A stretch of DNA of 32,016 nucleotides. It comes from Syntrophaceae bacterium (GTDB lineage Bacteria > Desulfobacterota > Desulfomonilia > Desulfomonilales > Desulfomonilaceae). The translations under genes and the position numbers were made by a program. Below, piece after piece: positions 16,133 to 24,626 of the stretch. Within the stretch, counting starts at the first letter, position 1. Every line of letters begins with the position of its first letter. The notes beneath the pieces were generated by a model that saw nothing but the letters and a program-made list of their open reading frames with translations, searched no databases and had not been told where the DNA came from. The stretch is from assembly GCA_014874425.1 (NCBI GenBank), contig JACWAG010000056.1, forward strand, positions 1-32,016, written 5' to 3'.

Positions 16133-16215
16133 ATACGGTTCCTCCTGTATGTGGGCTTCTTAGACTTCTATGATTATATTGACGCCTACCAACGATTACA
16201 AGACCGCCATGTTTG

Positions 16216-17721
16216 TTACTGGTATTCCAATGACTTTATGTGGATTTTACCCATAGTCTTGAGGACTGGAGTCGGGTCATTGTCGCCCGAAGAAGCTAGC
16301 TTTAAATGTGTCGCGTCCGAAGGGACCTGCCTCAATGTTGGATCGACTGAAAGCCATCCCTTCACGTATGACTCTGCCCATGCGTGGTATGAGAACCCGA
16401 GGCTGTCGGCATAAACCAACCCTGTGACCATGCGAGTAGGAATCCCCACTGAGCGAGCCATAGCCGTGTAAAGCTTCGTATGTGATTGGCATTCACCCTC
16501 TCCGGACCGAAGAACATCTAGAGCGGAAAAAGATTCTTTCATATCGCCTTTTATGTTATCGGCAGTCCAATTCACAAGCCTTATAACGTTGTCCAATTCA
16601 GGTAAATTATTGGAGATTACCTTTCGGGCCTGCGCAATTATCTCCTTGTTGTCAGAAGGGATAGACGGAGTTGAAAGCAAATATCCGGATAGTTTGTCTT
16701 CAGCTGTTGATCCTTTTCCATTCGAGTAGTCCTTGTTTGGCCCAGATTTAAAACGCTGTAGGTCCTCTACATGAACTTCTACATCCAACCCATCCTTGAC
16801 ATCATTAACGGTCTGGCGATGGTCCCTGGCAATTAGATCAGACTTTACTCCCTGAAGGCAAGCTTTCAAAAATCTGATCTTACTTGGATTTAATATCCTT
16901 TGGGGTGATTTCACCAGACTGAAATCCAGAATCAGGTCCTTTTGTTGGGCTTTCTTCTCCAAAAAACTGCGAGCGGCCCCCTCGTCCTCAAGTATCGTTA
17001 TCAAGGAACCATCCAGGCCCTTTTCAAGAACTACCAAGCCTTTTCCATTCAGCCAAGAAGTGACACTAGACTGCCCATAATTATTTTTGACTCGCCAAAC
17101 TGCTCCCGAAGGTCCAGGACTTCCCTTAACTTTGGAAAGTTCCTGTTCTATTGACTCGATCGACTGTCTTTCTACATTAAATACATTGAAAGAGTACTTT
17201 GCCCCATCTTTAAGTCCCTTCAAGGCAGGCATCAATGAAATGGCGCTCGTATGAAATAATTTTCCGTCAAATGGAAAGTCCTTTTCCACTTTCTCATTGT
17301 CCACGTTCATTTTTAATAGCAGCTTTGATGATTCTACTCTGCCTTCAACCCTGAGTTCCTTTTGATTCATTTTAACATTGGAATCAAAAGAGATTAAGGA
17401 AAGATTTGGAGAGACTATAATTTTCTCGTTCATTTTTATTTCGTTGGTCTTACGCATTGCCGTGAGCCGCATCATCGAATCGCTCTCAATCGTGAAATTT
17501 TCCCCGGTTGGAGTTATCTTGAAATGGCTATAGCCGATTTTATCTTCTTGGAAATAGAGCCCGTACCAAGCTTCTTTGAATGGAAAGTTTGAAAGGGTCC
17601 CATAACCATTTGTGGGTTCCACATGATCATCAGTGGATGGAGTCAAATTCTTGATCAGACATCCGCAGTTAATAGCTGCAATAAATAGGCATAATAAATA
17701 TATAATAAACTTGTTTATCAT
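16216..17721 (-). CDS. Exported transglutaminase-like cysteine-protease-fold protein, possible lipoprotein
   Basis: 501 residues from ATG 17721; a GTG two codons upstream is equally open. The N terminus is a signal sequence (MINKFIIYLLCLFIAAINCGC) with Cys19 and Cys21, a loose lipobox, so outer-membrane or periplasmic lipoprotein is likely. Residues 25-370 form a beta-rich region without a recognisable name. The C-terminal transglutaminase core has a full triad: C411 (GECQSHTKLYTAMAR), H446 (SYHAWAES) and D460 (SVDPTL). Family members with this layout act as peptidases or acyl transferases in the envelope; the substrate is unknown. First gene of the minus-strand run containing the selenoprotein. 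Confidence 0.85.
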   Translation of the reverse strand: MINKFIIYLLCLFIAAINCGCLIKNLTPSTDDHVEPTNGYGTLSNFPFKEAWYGLYFQEDKIGYSHFKITPTGENFTIESDSMMRLTAMRKTNEIKMNEKIIVSPNLSLISFDSNVKMNQKELRVEGRVESSKLLLKMNVDNEKVEKDFPFDGKLFHTSAISLMPALKGLKDGAKYSFNVFNVERQSIESIEQELSKVKGSPGPSGAVWRVKNNYGQSSVTSWLNGKGLVVLEKGLDGSLITILEDEGAARSFLEKKAQQKDLILDFSLVKSPQRILNPSKIRFLKACLQGVKSDLIARDHRQTVNDVKDGLDVEVHVEDLQRFKSGPNKDYSNGKGSTAEDKLSGYLLSTPSIPSDNKEIIAQARKVISNNLPELDNVIRLVNWTADNIKGDMKESFSALDVLRSGEGECQSHTKLYTAMARSVGIPTRMVTGLVYADSLGFSYHAWAESYVKGWLSVDPTLRQVPSDATHLKLASSGDNDPTPVLKTMGKIHIKSLEYQ

Positions 17722-17833
17722 ATTCACCAGTTAATACCTTAGATCAATTATACTAATTAATCTAAAATTACTCAACTGTGTTCGACGGTATCCTTCATCG
17801 GACATCTGAGGGATTTTTAGTTGACTTTAAAGC

Positions 17834-17864
17834 TTGGATCGTCAATTTTAAAAGATTGTATAAT
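17834..17864 (+). promoter_or_regulatory. Putative ileS promoter
   Basis: A perfect TATAAT (17859-17864) lies 53 bases before ileS, with a weak TTGGAT -35 (17834-17839, spacing 19). A better TTGACT at 17821 is too far away (32 bases). The -10 element is the stronger part of the call. Confidence 0.45.
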
Positions 17865-17916
17865 GCCTGAACCGGAGCCACGACGATTTTAGCGCCGGGA
17901 CGGCGGAGGAATAGAC

Positions 17917-20712
17917 ATGGATTATAAAGATACCCTAAATCTACCAAAAACCAACTTCCCTATGCGAGCCAACCTTCCCAAAAAGGAACCTCAGACCTTG
18001 CAACATTGGGAGACAGTAAAAATATATGATCAGATTCTTGAGGTAGCTCAAGGCAGGCCCAAATATATACTCCACGACGGTCCTCCATACGCCAACGGTC
18101 ATATTCACCTTGGAACGGCGCTTAATAAAATCCTCAAGGACATAATAATAAAGTCCAAATTCATGGCTGGCTACGATTCAAACTATGTCCCTGGATGGGA
18201 TTGTCACGGCCTACCCATTGAACATCAGGTTGACAAGGAGTTAGGCAAAGCAAAAGCTGAAATGACAGAGGTCCAGGTTCGCCAAAAGTGCCGAGACTAT
18301 GCCACTAAGTTCATAGATATTCAACGTAAGGAATTCCAGCGACTAGGGGTTCTCGGGGAATGGCAGGACCCTTATTTGACCATGAATTATGGCTATCAGG
18401 CAACCATAGTCAGAGAATTGGGGCGTTTCTTTGATTCCGGAGCGGTCTATAGGGGCAAGAAACCAGTCTATTGGTGTTCATCGTGTGTAACAGCGCTGGC
18501 CGAGGCGGAAGTTGAGTATTCGGATTCTACTACACCTGCCATTTATGTCCGATTTGCGGCAGCGGATGATTTCTCTTCCAGAATTCCTGAACTAAAGGGC
18601 GAAAAAGTTTATGTGGTCATCTGGACCACAACACCATGGACTATACCTGCTAACCTCGCCATTGCGGCCCACCCTAAAGAGCAATACGCCGCTGTCAAGG
18701 TCGGCGATGAAGTCTATATTCTTGCGCAGCGACTGGTTCCAATCAACATGGAGGTCTTCGGGAAGGACCAATTTAAAGTTTTGGCGGAATTCTCGGGAAA
18801 GGAGCTTGAGGGATTAAGGTGCGCGCACCCTCTTTATGACAGAACCTCTCAACTGATTTTAGCGGACTTCGTTACATTGGACACCGGAACAGGACTGGTG
18901 CACATCGCTCCAGGCCATGGACAGGAGGATTACGAAGTCGGTCGATCGTACAACATTGATGTCTACGCTCCGGTGGATGATCGTGGACGATTCACGGATG
19001 AGGTTGGGTTTTTCTCAGGGAAATTCGTTTTCAGCGCAAACAAGGACATTATAGAGAAGCTTGGGGAAACCGGGGCGCTTATGGCGTCGGAGGAAATAGT
19101 TCATAGCTATCCTCATTGTTGGCGTTGCAAGAAACCGGTAATTTTTAGGGCCACCCATCAGTGGTTCATTTCAATGGATATTACGGGCTTACGGGATTCC
19201 GCTCTTAAGGCTATCGATACAGTCGGCTGGATTCCAAAATGGGGCCGGGACAGAATCTACGGAATGATACAGCACAGACCCGACTGGTGCATATCCCGCC
19301 AGAGGAGTTGGGGTGTGCCGATTACGGCCATGAGGTGCGCAGACTGTGACTCTGTAGTCGCTCCACCAGAATTATTCGAAAAGACCGCCAGGCTTTTTGA
19401 GGAGAAGGGCGCCGACGCATGGTTCGAGTCGGATGTACAAGATTTACTGACCGAGGGGCTCAGGTGTCCGAACTGTGGAAGCTCCACTCTTGTCAAAGAA
19501 ACAGACATCCTCGACGTCTGGTTTGATTCGGGTGTTAGTTGGGCAGCGGTGCTCGAAAAAAGACCGTCCTTGGAATACCCCTGCCAGATGTACCTCGAAG
19601 GAAGCGACCAGCATAGAGGATGGTTCCATAGCGCTATGCTAACCTCTGTGGGAACGAGGGCGCAAGCGCCATATAGGAATGTTTTGACTCATGGGTTCGT
19701 GGTTGACGGTCAAGGGAAAAAGATGTCCAAGTCAATTGGAAATGTTATTCAGCCATCTCAAATTATTGACAAGTACGGCGCTGACATCCTTAGATTATGG
19801 GTATCCGCTGAAGATTACCGTGATGACATAAGGATTTCCCCCGAAATCTTGGATCGGCTTTCAGAAGCTTATCGCAGAATCCGCAACACTTGCCGTTTCC
19901 TTTTGGGCAACTTGGAGGGTTTCGATCCATGCGATCAGGTGGCTCCATCCGAAATGACCGCGCTTGACAGATTTGCGTTGGACAAACTCAACAGCGTTAT
20001 CAGCAGAGTCAAGAAGGCTTACGAAGACTTTGACTTCCATGTGGTGTTTCACACACTTTACAATTATTGCACTGTAGATCTGTCATCATTATATCTCGAC
20101 ATCCTGAAGGACCGGCTATACGTGGAACATGTCGGGGGCCCCATCAGAAGATCGGCCCAGACAGCCCTCCATCTCATACTGTCGGCCTTAATTAGGCTGA
20201 TGGCCCCTATATTGGCCTTCACGGCTGAAGAAGTGTGGGCGGAGTTTGTGACCGGTTCGCAAAAGGCTGCAAGCGCGCATTTGTTGTTATTTCCGGAAAA
20301 TATAGCGGGTGTTGAGTCCAGTAATGAAGAAAAGGTCTTCTGGACCAAGATGTTGGCGCTTAGACAAGAGGCTTCAAAGATTCTCGAAGAGGCAAGGTCT
20401 GAAAAAGTCATCGGCTCATCTCTTGAGGCAAAGCTTGAAATAACCGGTCCCCTTGATTTCATTGCCGAAATTGGAGAGATGGAGGATCCAGAGGGATTTT
20501 TCATTGTCTCACAACTTGAACTCATTGAAGGGGAAACGTTCGAAATAGACAAGGACGACCAAAATCCGTTACTGGGAGTTAAAGTTAAAGTGGCCCGAGC
20601 AGAAGGCGCGAAATGTCCGCGCTGCTGGATTTGGAGTACTAAGATCGGAACTCATCCAGAATTTCCAGAAGTCTGCCCCAGATGCGCTGGTGTACTCTCC
20701 GATATATGCTAA
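17917..20712 (+). CDS. ileS: Isoleucyl-tRNA synthetase
   Basis: Charges tRNA-Ile and edits Val-tRNA. 931 residues, full length, from ATG 17917 with GGAGGA 7 bases upstream. The N-terminal class Ia signature is 'PPYANGHIHLGTALNKILKD' (58-77), where HLGT replaces the canonical HIGH, a substitution seen in some IleS. The CP1 editing region has 'VYVVIWTTTPWTIPANLAI'. 'DVWFDSGVSW' and KMSKS (GKKMSKSIGN) complete the active site. The C-terminal zinc finger is CPRCW ... CPRCAG, typical of the eubacterial type. lspA follows 34 bases downstream, a frequent bacterial pairing. Confidence 0.98.
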   Translation: MDYKDTLNLPKTNFPMRANLPKKEPQTLQHWETVKIYDQILEVAQGRPKYILHDGPPYANGHIHLGTALNKILKDIIIKSKFMAGYDSNYVPGWDCHGLPIEHQVDKELGKAKAEMTEVQVRQKCRDYATKFIDIQRKEFQRLGVLGEWQDPYLTMNYGYQATIVRELGRFFDSGAVYRGKKPVYWCSSCVTALAEAEVEYSDSTTPAIYVRFAAADDFSSRIPELKGEKVYVVIWTTTPWTIPANLAIAAHPKEQYAAVKVGDEVYILAQRLVPINMEVFGKDQFKVLAEFSGKELEGLRCAHPLYDRTSQLILADFVTLDTGTGLVHIAPGHGQEDYEVGRSYNIDVYAPVDDRGRFTDEVGFFSGKFVFSANKDIIEKLGETGALMASEEIVHSYPHCWRCKKPVIFRATHQWFISMDITGLRDSALKAIDTVGWIPKWGRDRIYGMIQHRPDWCISRQRSWGVPITAMRCADCDSVVAPPELFEKTARLFEEKGADAWFESDVQDLLTEGLRCPNCGSSTLVKETDILDVWFDSGVSWAAVLEKRPSLEYPCQMYLEGSDQHRGWFHSAMLTSVGTRAQAPYRNVLTHGFVVDGQGKKMSKSIGNVIQPSQIIDKYGADILRLWVSAEDYRDDIRISPEILDRLSEAYRRIRNTCRFLLGNLEGFDPCDQVAPSEMTALDRFALDKLNSVISRVKKAYEDFDFHVVFHTLYNYCTVDLSSLYLDILKDRLYVEHVGGPIRRSAQTALHLILSALIRLMAPILAFTAEEVWAEFVTGSQKAASAHLLLFPENIAGVESSNEEKVFWTKMLALRQEASKILEEARSEKVIGSSLEAKLEITGPLDFIAEIGEMEDPEGFFIVSQLELIEGETFEIDKDDQNPLLGVKVKVARAEGAKCPRCWIWSTKIGTHPEFPEVCPRCAGVLSDIC

Positions 20713-20746
20713 ATGCCAGGCATTGGATCCCTGATTACAAGAGATA

Positions 20747-21241
20747 ATGAACCAATACAATAAGCAAACTTTGACAACATTCGGAATTATCGCAGCTATC
20801 ATCATCATCGCTGACCAGCTTACAAAGTATTGGATTTCCGATAATATTACTTTTAATGGATCTGAAACCATAATCCCTGGATTTCTCGATTTGGTTCATG
20901 TCACGAACTCAGGGGTGGCTTTCGGAGCATTTTCCCATCATGGCAACATTTTAAGCCGTTTTGCCCTCTCTGGGATTTCATTAACCGCTCTTGTCGTCAT
21001 CACCTGGATAATCATTTCACAAAGATTGGATCGATATTCGATAATCGGGTTTGCCCTGTTTTTTGGAGGAGCGGCTGGAAATTTTGTAGATAGAGTTATG
21101 TTTGGCCAAGTCACTGATTTCATAGATGTCCACATAGGAAACCTGCATTGGCCAGCGTTTAATTTGGCGGATTCGGCTTTGACAATAGGCGCTATCATTT
21201 TTTGCGTCAGGCTTATTTTCCCAGGACGGGTGGAAACCTGA
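20747..21241 (+). CDS. lspA: Lipoprotein signal peptidase (signal peptidase II)
   Basis: Inner-membrane aspartyl protease that removes the signal peptide from lipidated prolipoproteins. 164 residues with four membrane helices (about 10-28, 68-90, 97-115, 140-158). Conserved blocks are 'ADQLTKYW', 'NSGVAFG', 'GGAAGNFVDRV' with catalytic D115, and 'FNLADSALT' with catalytic D142. It is cotranscribed with ileS; its stop overlaps or abuts the start of the DUF167 gene. Confidence 0.97.
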   Translation: MNQYNKQTLTTFGIIAAIIIIADQLTKYWISDNITFNGSETIIPGFLDLVHVTNSGVAFGAFSHHGNILSRFALSGISLTALVVITWIIISQRLDRYSIIGFALFFGGAAGNFVDRVMFGQVTDFIDVHIGNLHWPAFNLADSALTIGAIIFCVRLIFPGRVET

Positions 21242-21522
21242 AACGAAGCGTATCGGATGAAAAATTTATTCTCACGGTGAGAGTAACACCGAATTCCTCG
21301 ACGAATATGGTCTCAACCGGATCGGAAGGTAAAGTCCTAATCAGGCTTACGAGCCCTCCTGTCGATGGTGAGGCAAACAAGGCATTGATCAAATTCGTCG
21401 CCAAAAAGCTCAAGATCCGCCAATCGGATGTTTCCATTGCACGAGGCGAACGCTCAAGAGACAAGACACTTTTAATCAGAGGCGTGTCTCGCGAGATGGC
21501 TGAGCAATATCTTTTCAGTTAA
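21202..21522 (+). CDS. DUF167 / YggU family protein
   Basis: Small alpha/beta protein of unknown function, universally conserved in many bacteria. Up to 106 residues from TTG 21202. The domain itself is 'FILTVRVTPNSS', then 'VLIRLTSPPVDGEANKALIKFVAKKL' and 'VSIARGERSRDKTLLI', which is diagnostic. The start is unclear: TTG 21202 lies inside lspA without a ribosome site, while CTG 21238, at the lspA stop, has a GGTGG-type site; no ATG or GTG precedes the domain. Translational coupling to lspA is likely. Its stop overlaps the stop of the convergent YkgJ-like gene (shared TTAA). Confidence 0.85.
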   Translation: MRQAYFPRTGGNLKRSVSDEKFILTVRVTPNSSTNMVSTGSEGKVLIRLTSPPVDGEANKALIKFVAKKLKIRQSDVSIARGERSRDKTLLIRGVSREMAEQYLFS

Positions 21523-22109
21523 ATAGCGAAGATCTGGGCAATAGTAAGGCTGTGGGTTCTTTTTCCGTGCGTCCTAATTGTTTCGATTTCCATTTCCGCC
21601 AGTCGTCGATAAAAAGAGGTCCTGTCAATTTTGAGTTCGGGGTTTGAGGCAAGAAAGACCGTCTCGAAGCGGTGACAACCTGGTCCGCATATCTTCGTTT
21701 GGTCCGGTCTGTCGATGAAATGAGGAATGCCAGCCAATCTGCATATCATCGGCCGATGTTCGTAGATCGCACACCGTCCGCCAAAATTGGCGGCGCAAAT
21801 GGAATTGCGGTAATCGGGTCCGAAAGGATTGAGCCGTTTAAATTCGACTATTTCTAGGCTTCGTCCTTTTATCTGAGATTTAGTGGTTTGATCTAAGGCG
21901 AGTAGTCCCTGCCTCATGTAAGACATTTCGACTGAGGTATGAATAATCAGGTCTACCGTGCAACACTTGGATCCATCACAACCGTCGCAATTGAAATCGG
22001 ATAGGTTGGACGCCGCGCTGTACGCGGCGTCCATTTCTTGGTAAAGCTTTTTCAGTCGGGGGCCGAAATCAGTCCCAGAGAAATAACCGCAATTATCTCC
22101 GGAATTCAT
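21519..22109 (-). CDS. YkgJ-family cysteine-cluster protein
   Basis: 196 residues from ATG 22109. The N-terminal cluster 'FNCDGCDGSKCCTVD' (C-x2-C-x4-CC) plus later Cys in 'CAANFGGRCAIYEHRPMICRLAGIPHF' and 'CGPGCHRF' match the YkgJ / Fe-S-or-zinc cluster family (CxxxCxxCC group) whose role is unknown, though members occur next to redox and flagellar genes. The metal is inferred. It lies 65 bases downstream of the ferredoxin gene, likely one transcript. Confidence 0.85.
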   Translation of the reverse strand: MNSGDNCGYFSGTDFGPRLKKLYQEMDAAYSAASNLSDFNCDGCDGSKCCTVDLIIHTSVEMSYMRQGLLALDQTTKSQIKGRSLEIVEFKRLNPFGPDYRNSICAANFGGRCAIYEHRPMICRLAGIPHFIDRPDQTKICGPGCHRFETVFLASNPELKIDRTSFYRRLAEMEIETIRTHGKRTHSLTIAQIFAI

Positions 22110-22174
22110 TTCTTGCGCCTAATGTTCTTTATTCAATGAAACTAATTGTTTCGAACGAGGAAGCATTCCCAACA

Positions 22175-22369
22175 TTATTCCTGCCAGCTTATCGCCTCTT
22201 CTGGACAGGTGTCGATGGCTTCTTGAATCTCGTCTTCAGAACACGCGCTCTGATCAACAACATAAGCCTTATCGGTATCATCGCTTACAGCAAAACAGTC
22301 CTCCGCGATAGCCGCACAAGTTCCGCAACCGCTGCAAGCCTCTTGGTCAACAACTAAAGTCCTTGCCAT
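22175..22369 (-). CDS. Small 4Fe-4S ferredoxin
   Basis: 64 residues, start ATG 22369 behind AAAGGAGG. C12-x2-C15-x2-C18 and C55-Pro are the four ligands of one [4Fe-4S] cluster. The extra Cys25 and Cys43 sit where single-cluster ferredoxins such as those of Desulfovibrio have a disulfide in place of the second cluster. Very acidic, as expected for a low-potential soluble electron carrier. Its partners are not visible here. Confidence 0.95.
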   Translation of the reverse strand: MARTLVVDQEACSGCGTCAAIAEDCFAVSDDTDKAYVVDQSACSEDEIQEAIDTCPEEAISWQE

Positions 22370-22706
22370 TTTTCCTCCTTTGTCTGTCAGGACATGATTT
22401 GATAGGTGTGGAAATATTCAATAACAGACCTTTACATGTACGCGTTTTTTCAGTCAACGTTATTATGAACGAATTATTTGCAGGCCAGATAATTTGTCAG
22501 TTGTCACATCGGGAGGAGACGTGACGGCGCCTTGATAAACACCAATAATAAAATGATATCTATTAATATGTTATATATAATATACTATATGTGGCATTAG
22601 TTATATTAAATAACTCTTTTTAGCATTCGACAACCTTAAAGTGACTCAAATTTCGCTAAAACATAGTAGTAAGGCACTCTAAAAAATGTTTGAATGCAAT
22701 ATTTTC
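22370..22706. other. Intergenic region between ferredoxin and HU, very AT-rich in part
   Basis: No gene is seen in the divergent ferredoxin-HU gap. Bases 22540-22620 are almost pure A/T with repeated TATA steps, which could bend DNA or act as an upstream activating (UP-like) sequence for the HU promoter. A GGGAGGAG at about 22510 is followed by a GTG frame of only four codons, not a gene. Confidence 0.5.
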
Positions 22707-22736
22707 TTGACACTTGACGTTTTCGGGTCGTATAGA
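22707..22736 (+). promoter_or_regulatory. HU promoter
   Basis: TTGACA (22707-22712), 18 bases, TATAGA (22731-22736): near-consensus sigma70 pair, 56 bases before the HU start. It stands downstream of the AT-rich tract, as expected for a strongly expressed gene. Confidence 0.7.
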
Positions 22737-22791
22737 ACCATCATTGATTTTAGTAACATAAATTTATGATCATCTCGAGGGAGGCGTGGAA

Positions 22792-23064
22792 ATGACAAAA
22801 GCTGAATTCGTGGACAAACTGGCAGAGAACGGCCAGACAACCAAAAAGCACGCATCGGAAGCTATAAATCTGGTTTTCGAGACCATAGCCGACGCGTTGG
22901 TGGCAGGCCAAGAGATCTCTGTTCCTGGCTTCGGCAAATTCTCCATTGTGGTGAGAAAGGCGCGCTCCGGCATCAATCCTAGAACCAAAGAAAAAATTCA
23001 GATCAAAGAGGCTAAGGCCCCAAAATTTTCGCCAGCAAAAGCTCTTAAAGAATCCATTAAGTAA
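22792..23064 (+). CDS. hup: HU/IHF-family DNA-binding protein
   Basis: Nucleoid protein that bends and packs DNA as a dimer. 90 residues from ATG 22792, placed 7 bases after GGGAGG; a GTG two codons earlier is less well placed. Typical features: N-terminal helices 'MTKAEFVDKLAENGQTTKKHA', 'PGFGKFSIVVRKARSGINPRT' forming the DNA-binding arm with the intercalating Pro, and the basic 'APKFSPAKALKESIK' tail. HU and not IHF is the simplest reading; HupA/HupB cannot be separated. Confidence 0.95.
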   Translation: MTKAEFVDKLAENGQTTKKHASEAINLVFETIADALVAGQEISVPGFGKFSIVVRKARSGINPRTKEKIQIKEAKAPKFSPAKALKESIK

Positions 23065-23203
23065 TTTTCCTTTCGGTGAGCTTCGCTGGATTCTTTAAAT
23101 GCGAAACGGCGTCATTGTGAGTTAGCTTTCATGCAATGACAAATTTATATGTGTTGGTGGTGAGTTGCGCCGACCTTATTCTATTTTTGGTTCAATTTGA
23201 TTC

Positions 23204-23227
23204 GCGCCTACGGGCGCTTTTGATTTT
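23204..23227 (+). terminator. Putative terminator downstream of HU
   Basis: GCGCC-TACG-GGCGC (23204-23217) followed by TTTT and, after GA, TTTT. Short but fully G/C stem, 140 bases after the HU stop and about 100 before yggT. Confidence 0.5.
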
Positions 23228-23322
23228 AAGGCCAGCGAATTTGTGCCCACAGAAAACTTGTCGGAACTTGTTAAGCCAGGAAGAGGAATTAAGTTTTTTG
23301 TGTAGGCCTTTGAGGAGAAAGA

Positions 23323-23622
23323 ATGTTTGTTTTAGGAAACCTTGTTTACGCTTTAGCTCACGTTGTTGATATACTTTTGTCGATTTACATGTGGATCGTA
23401 ATCGTGGCCGCATTGATTTCGTGGGTCAATCCTGATCCGTACAATCCTATTGTAAGGTTTCTCTACGGGATTACCGAGCCACTATTCAGCTTTGTGCGGC
23501 GTCATCTTCCAATACCGCAGATGGGAATAGATTTTTCGCCACTTATTGTCCTTCTGGCAATCGTTTTTCTTCAACAATTCCTGGTTAAGACCCTTCTCCA
23601 AATAGCTGACGCGTTCCGTTAA
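23323..23622 (+). CDS. YggT family membrane protein
   Basis: 99 residues from ATG 23323 with GAGGAG upstream. Two hydrophobic segments (about 5-35 and 66-92) surround 'WVNPDPYNPIVRFLYGITEPLFSFVRRHLP', the YggT signature. The family is found in many bacteria and plastids (CcmB/YlmG-like) and is linked to division and osmotic behaviour, but the mechanism is not known. It sits alone between terminator hairpins. It is often near DUF167, proC or divIVA genes; here only DUF167 is in the wider neighbourhood. Confidence 0.9.
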   Translation: MFVLGNLVYALAHVVDILLSIYMWIVIVAALISWVNPDPYNPIVRFLYGITEPLFSFVRRHLPIPQMGIDFSPLIVLLAIVFLQQFLVKTLLQIADAFR

Positions 23623-23655
23623 TCCAGTACGCTTAGGTTCATACGATAAAAACGA

Positions 23656-23700
23656 AACGACCGGCGCGTTTAGTGACCGGTCGTTCGCTTTAATTTTATT
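23656..23700. terminator. Bidirectional intrinsic terminator between yggT and the 59-aa gene
   Basis: AACGACCGG (23656-23664) pairs perfectly with CCGGTCGTT (23677-23685) around a 12-base loop. T-rich sequence follows on the plus side. It is 34 bases after yggT and just beyond the stop of the convergent small gene, so it probably serves both. Confidence 0.7.
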
Positions 23701-23711
23701 ATAAAATGAGA

Positions 23712-23891
23712 TCAAAAGTCGTCGAAGTCTATCGTTAATTCATCATCGGCATAATCTTCGTCGACTTCAAGGGAGGACAATAAATCCACGGGGCCACCCT
23801 CAAGGGGATCTTCAAAGTCAGCGAGAGCTTCGGCCAATGATTCTTCTTTCACATGGCCGATGTAGTAATCAATATTGTGGGAATGAGGCAT
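23712..23891 (-). CDS. Small highly acidic protein, 59 aa, unknown function
   Basis: ATG 23891 preceded by GGGAGG with a 7-base spacer, an excellent ribosome site. The peptide starts MPHSHNIDYYIGHVKEES and ends DDELTIDFDDF. About 19 of 59 residues are Asp or Glu and only one is Lys, so it is strongly acidic. It has no Cys, membrane segment or signal. A frame of good codon quality, with a strong ribosome site and a terminator just beyond it, argues for a real gene. I do not recognise a family. It is short enough to be missed by length-filtered gene callers. Confidence 0.7.
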   Translation of the reverse strand: MPHSHNIDYYIGHVKEESLAEALADFEDPLEGGPVDLLSSLEVDEDYADDELTIDFDDF

Positions 23892-24052
23892 GCTTGATCC
23901 TCCCGTTTTCTATGAATGCCGTTGCGTCGCAACTAGAAATAAATAAAGCATAACGGGTGGATATTGTCAATACTTAAAGTTTTACATTAATGCTATTTCG
24001 AGACAGCTTTTGTCCCGAGCCCCCTTGCGATAGTCCAAAAGATGCGAAGTCT

Positions 24053-24577
24053 CTACTCGATTACTCTAGTTAAATCCGAAAACTTCCTGCCATACTCTTT
24101 ATATTTTAGACAATTTTTTAAATGAAACTCTCGCTCGGATTCCGTGCAATCTCGGACCGGGCGCGCAGGAATCCCCATTGCTACCTTGTTGGCTGGTATG
24201 GCGCTACCTGGGCTTACAACGGCGCCGGCCCCCACTATAGCCCCTTCTTCGACTACGCTCCCATCAAGTACCAAAGCCCCAATACCAATCAAAGCCCTGT
24301 CGTGAATTGTGGCTCCATGAATTACTGCGCGATGGCCCACAATCACCTCGGCGCCAATAACTAACGGAAACCTGTCCGTTGTCACATGTAGTGTACAATG
24401 GTCTTGTATATTGGTTCGAGCGCCTATCCTTATGTAATTGGCGTCAGCCCTGGCGACTGTATAGAACCAAAGATTGCTACAATCTCCAATTTCTACATCA
24501 CCTAACAGAATGACCCCCGGAGCTAGAAAAACCTCTGCGCCGAGTTTCGGTTTTATTCCCCTATATTCAATTATCAT
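24053..24577 (-). CDS. Gamma-class carbonic anhydrase-like (YrdA/CaiE-type) hexapeptide-repeat protein
   Basis: 174 residues from ATG 24577, chosen because GGAGA lies 6 bases upstream; in-frame Met and TTG further up lack one. Left-handed beta-helix repeats ('VEIGDCSN', 'IRIGARTN', 'LVIGAEVIVGH', 'ALIGIGALV', 'AIVGAGAVV') fill residues 10-135. The three zinc histidines H64, H82 and H87 (TLHV, VGHRAVIHG) are in the gamma-CA positions. 'NKVAMGIPARPVRD' is the standard C-terminal signature. Function is CO2/bicarbonate interconversion, or an unproven acyltransferase-like role as for many YrdA proteins. It lies downstream of the GNAT-like gene (49 bases), probably cotranscribed. Confidence 0.88.
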   Translation of the reverse strand: MIIEYRGIKPKLGAEVFLAPGVILLGDVEIGDCSNLWFYTVARADANYIRIGARTNIQDHCTLHVTTDRFPLVIGAEVIVGHRAVIHGATIHDRALIGIGALVLDGSVVEEGAIVGAGAVVSPGSAIPANKVAMGIPARPVRDCTESEREFHLKNCLKYKEYGRKFSDLTRVIE

Positions 24578-24626
24578 CGAATTCTCCATGTTGAAAAATG
24601 GCTCGTCCAAAACAGTCGGAGCGTTC

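Noticed and set aside
18000..18130. HLGT in place of HIGH in IleS as a sign of inactivity
   Set aside because: The rest of the active site, KMSKS and zinc finger are intact, and this variation occurs in functional enzymes.
20064..20552. 162-codon frame antisense to ileS
   Set aside because: Ser-rich composition and position opposite the conserved ileS 3' part; a shadow.
22500..22535. Tiny leader peptide after GGGAGGAG
   Set aside because: The GTG frame has only four codons and no attenuator structure follows.
23136..23369. 77-codon plus-strand frame between HU and yggT
   Set aside because: It runs through the terminator-like hairpin at 23204 and overlaps yggT out of frame; composition not protein-like.
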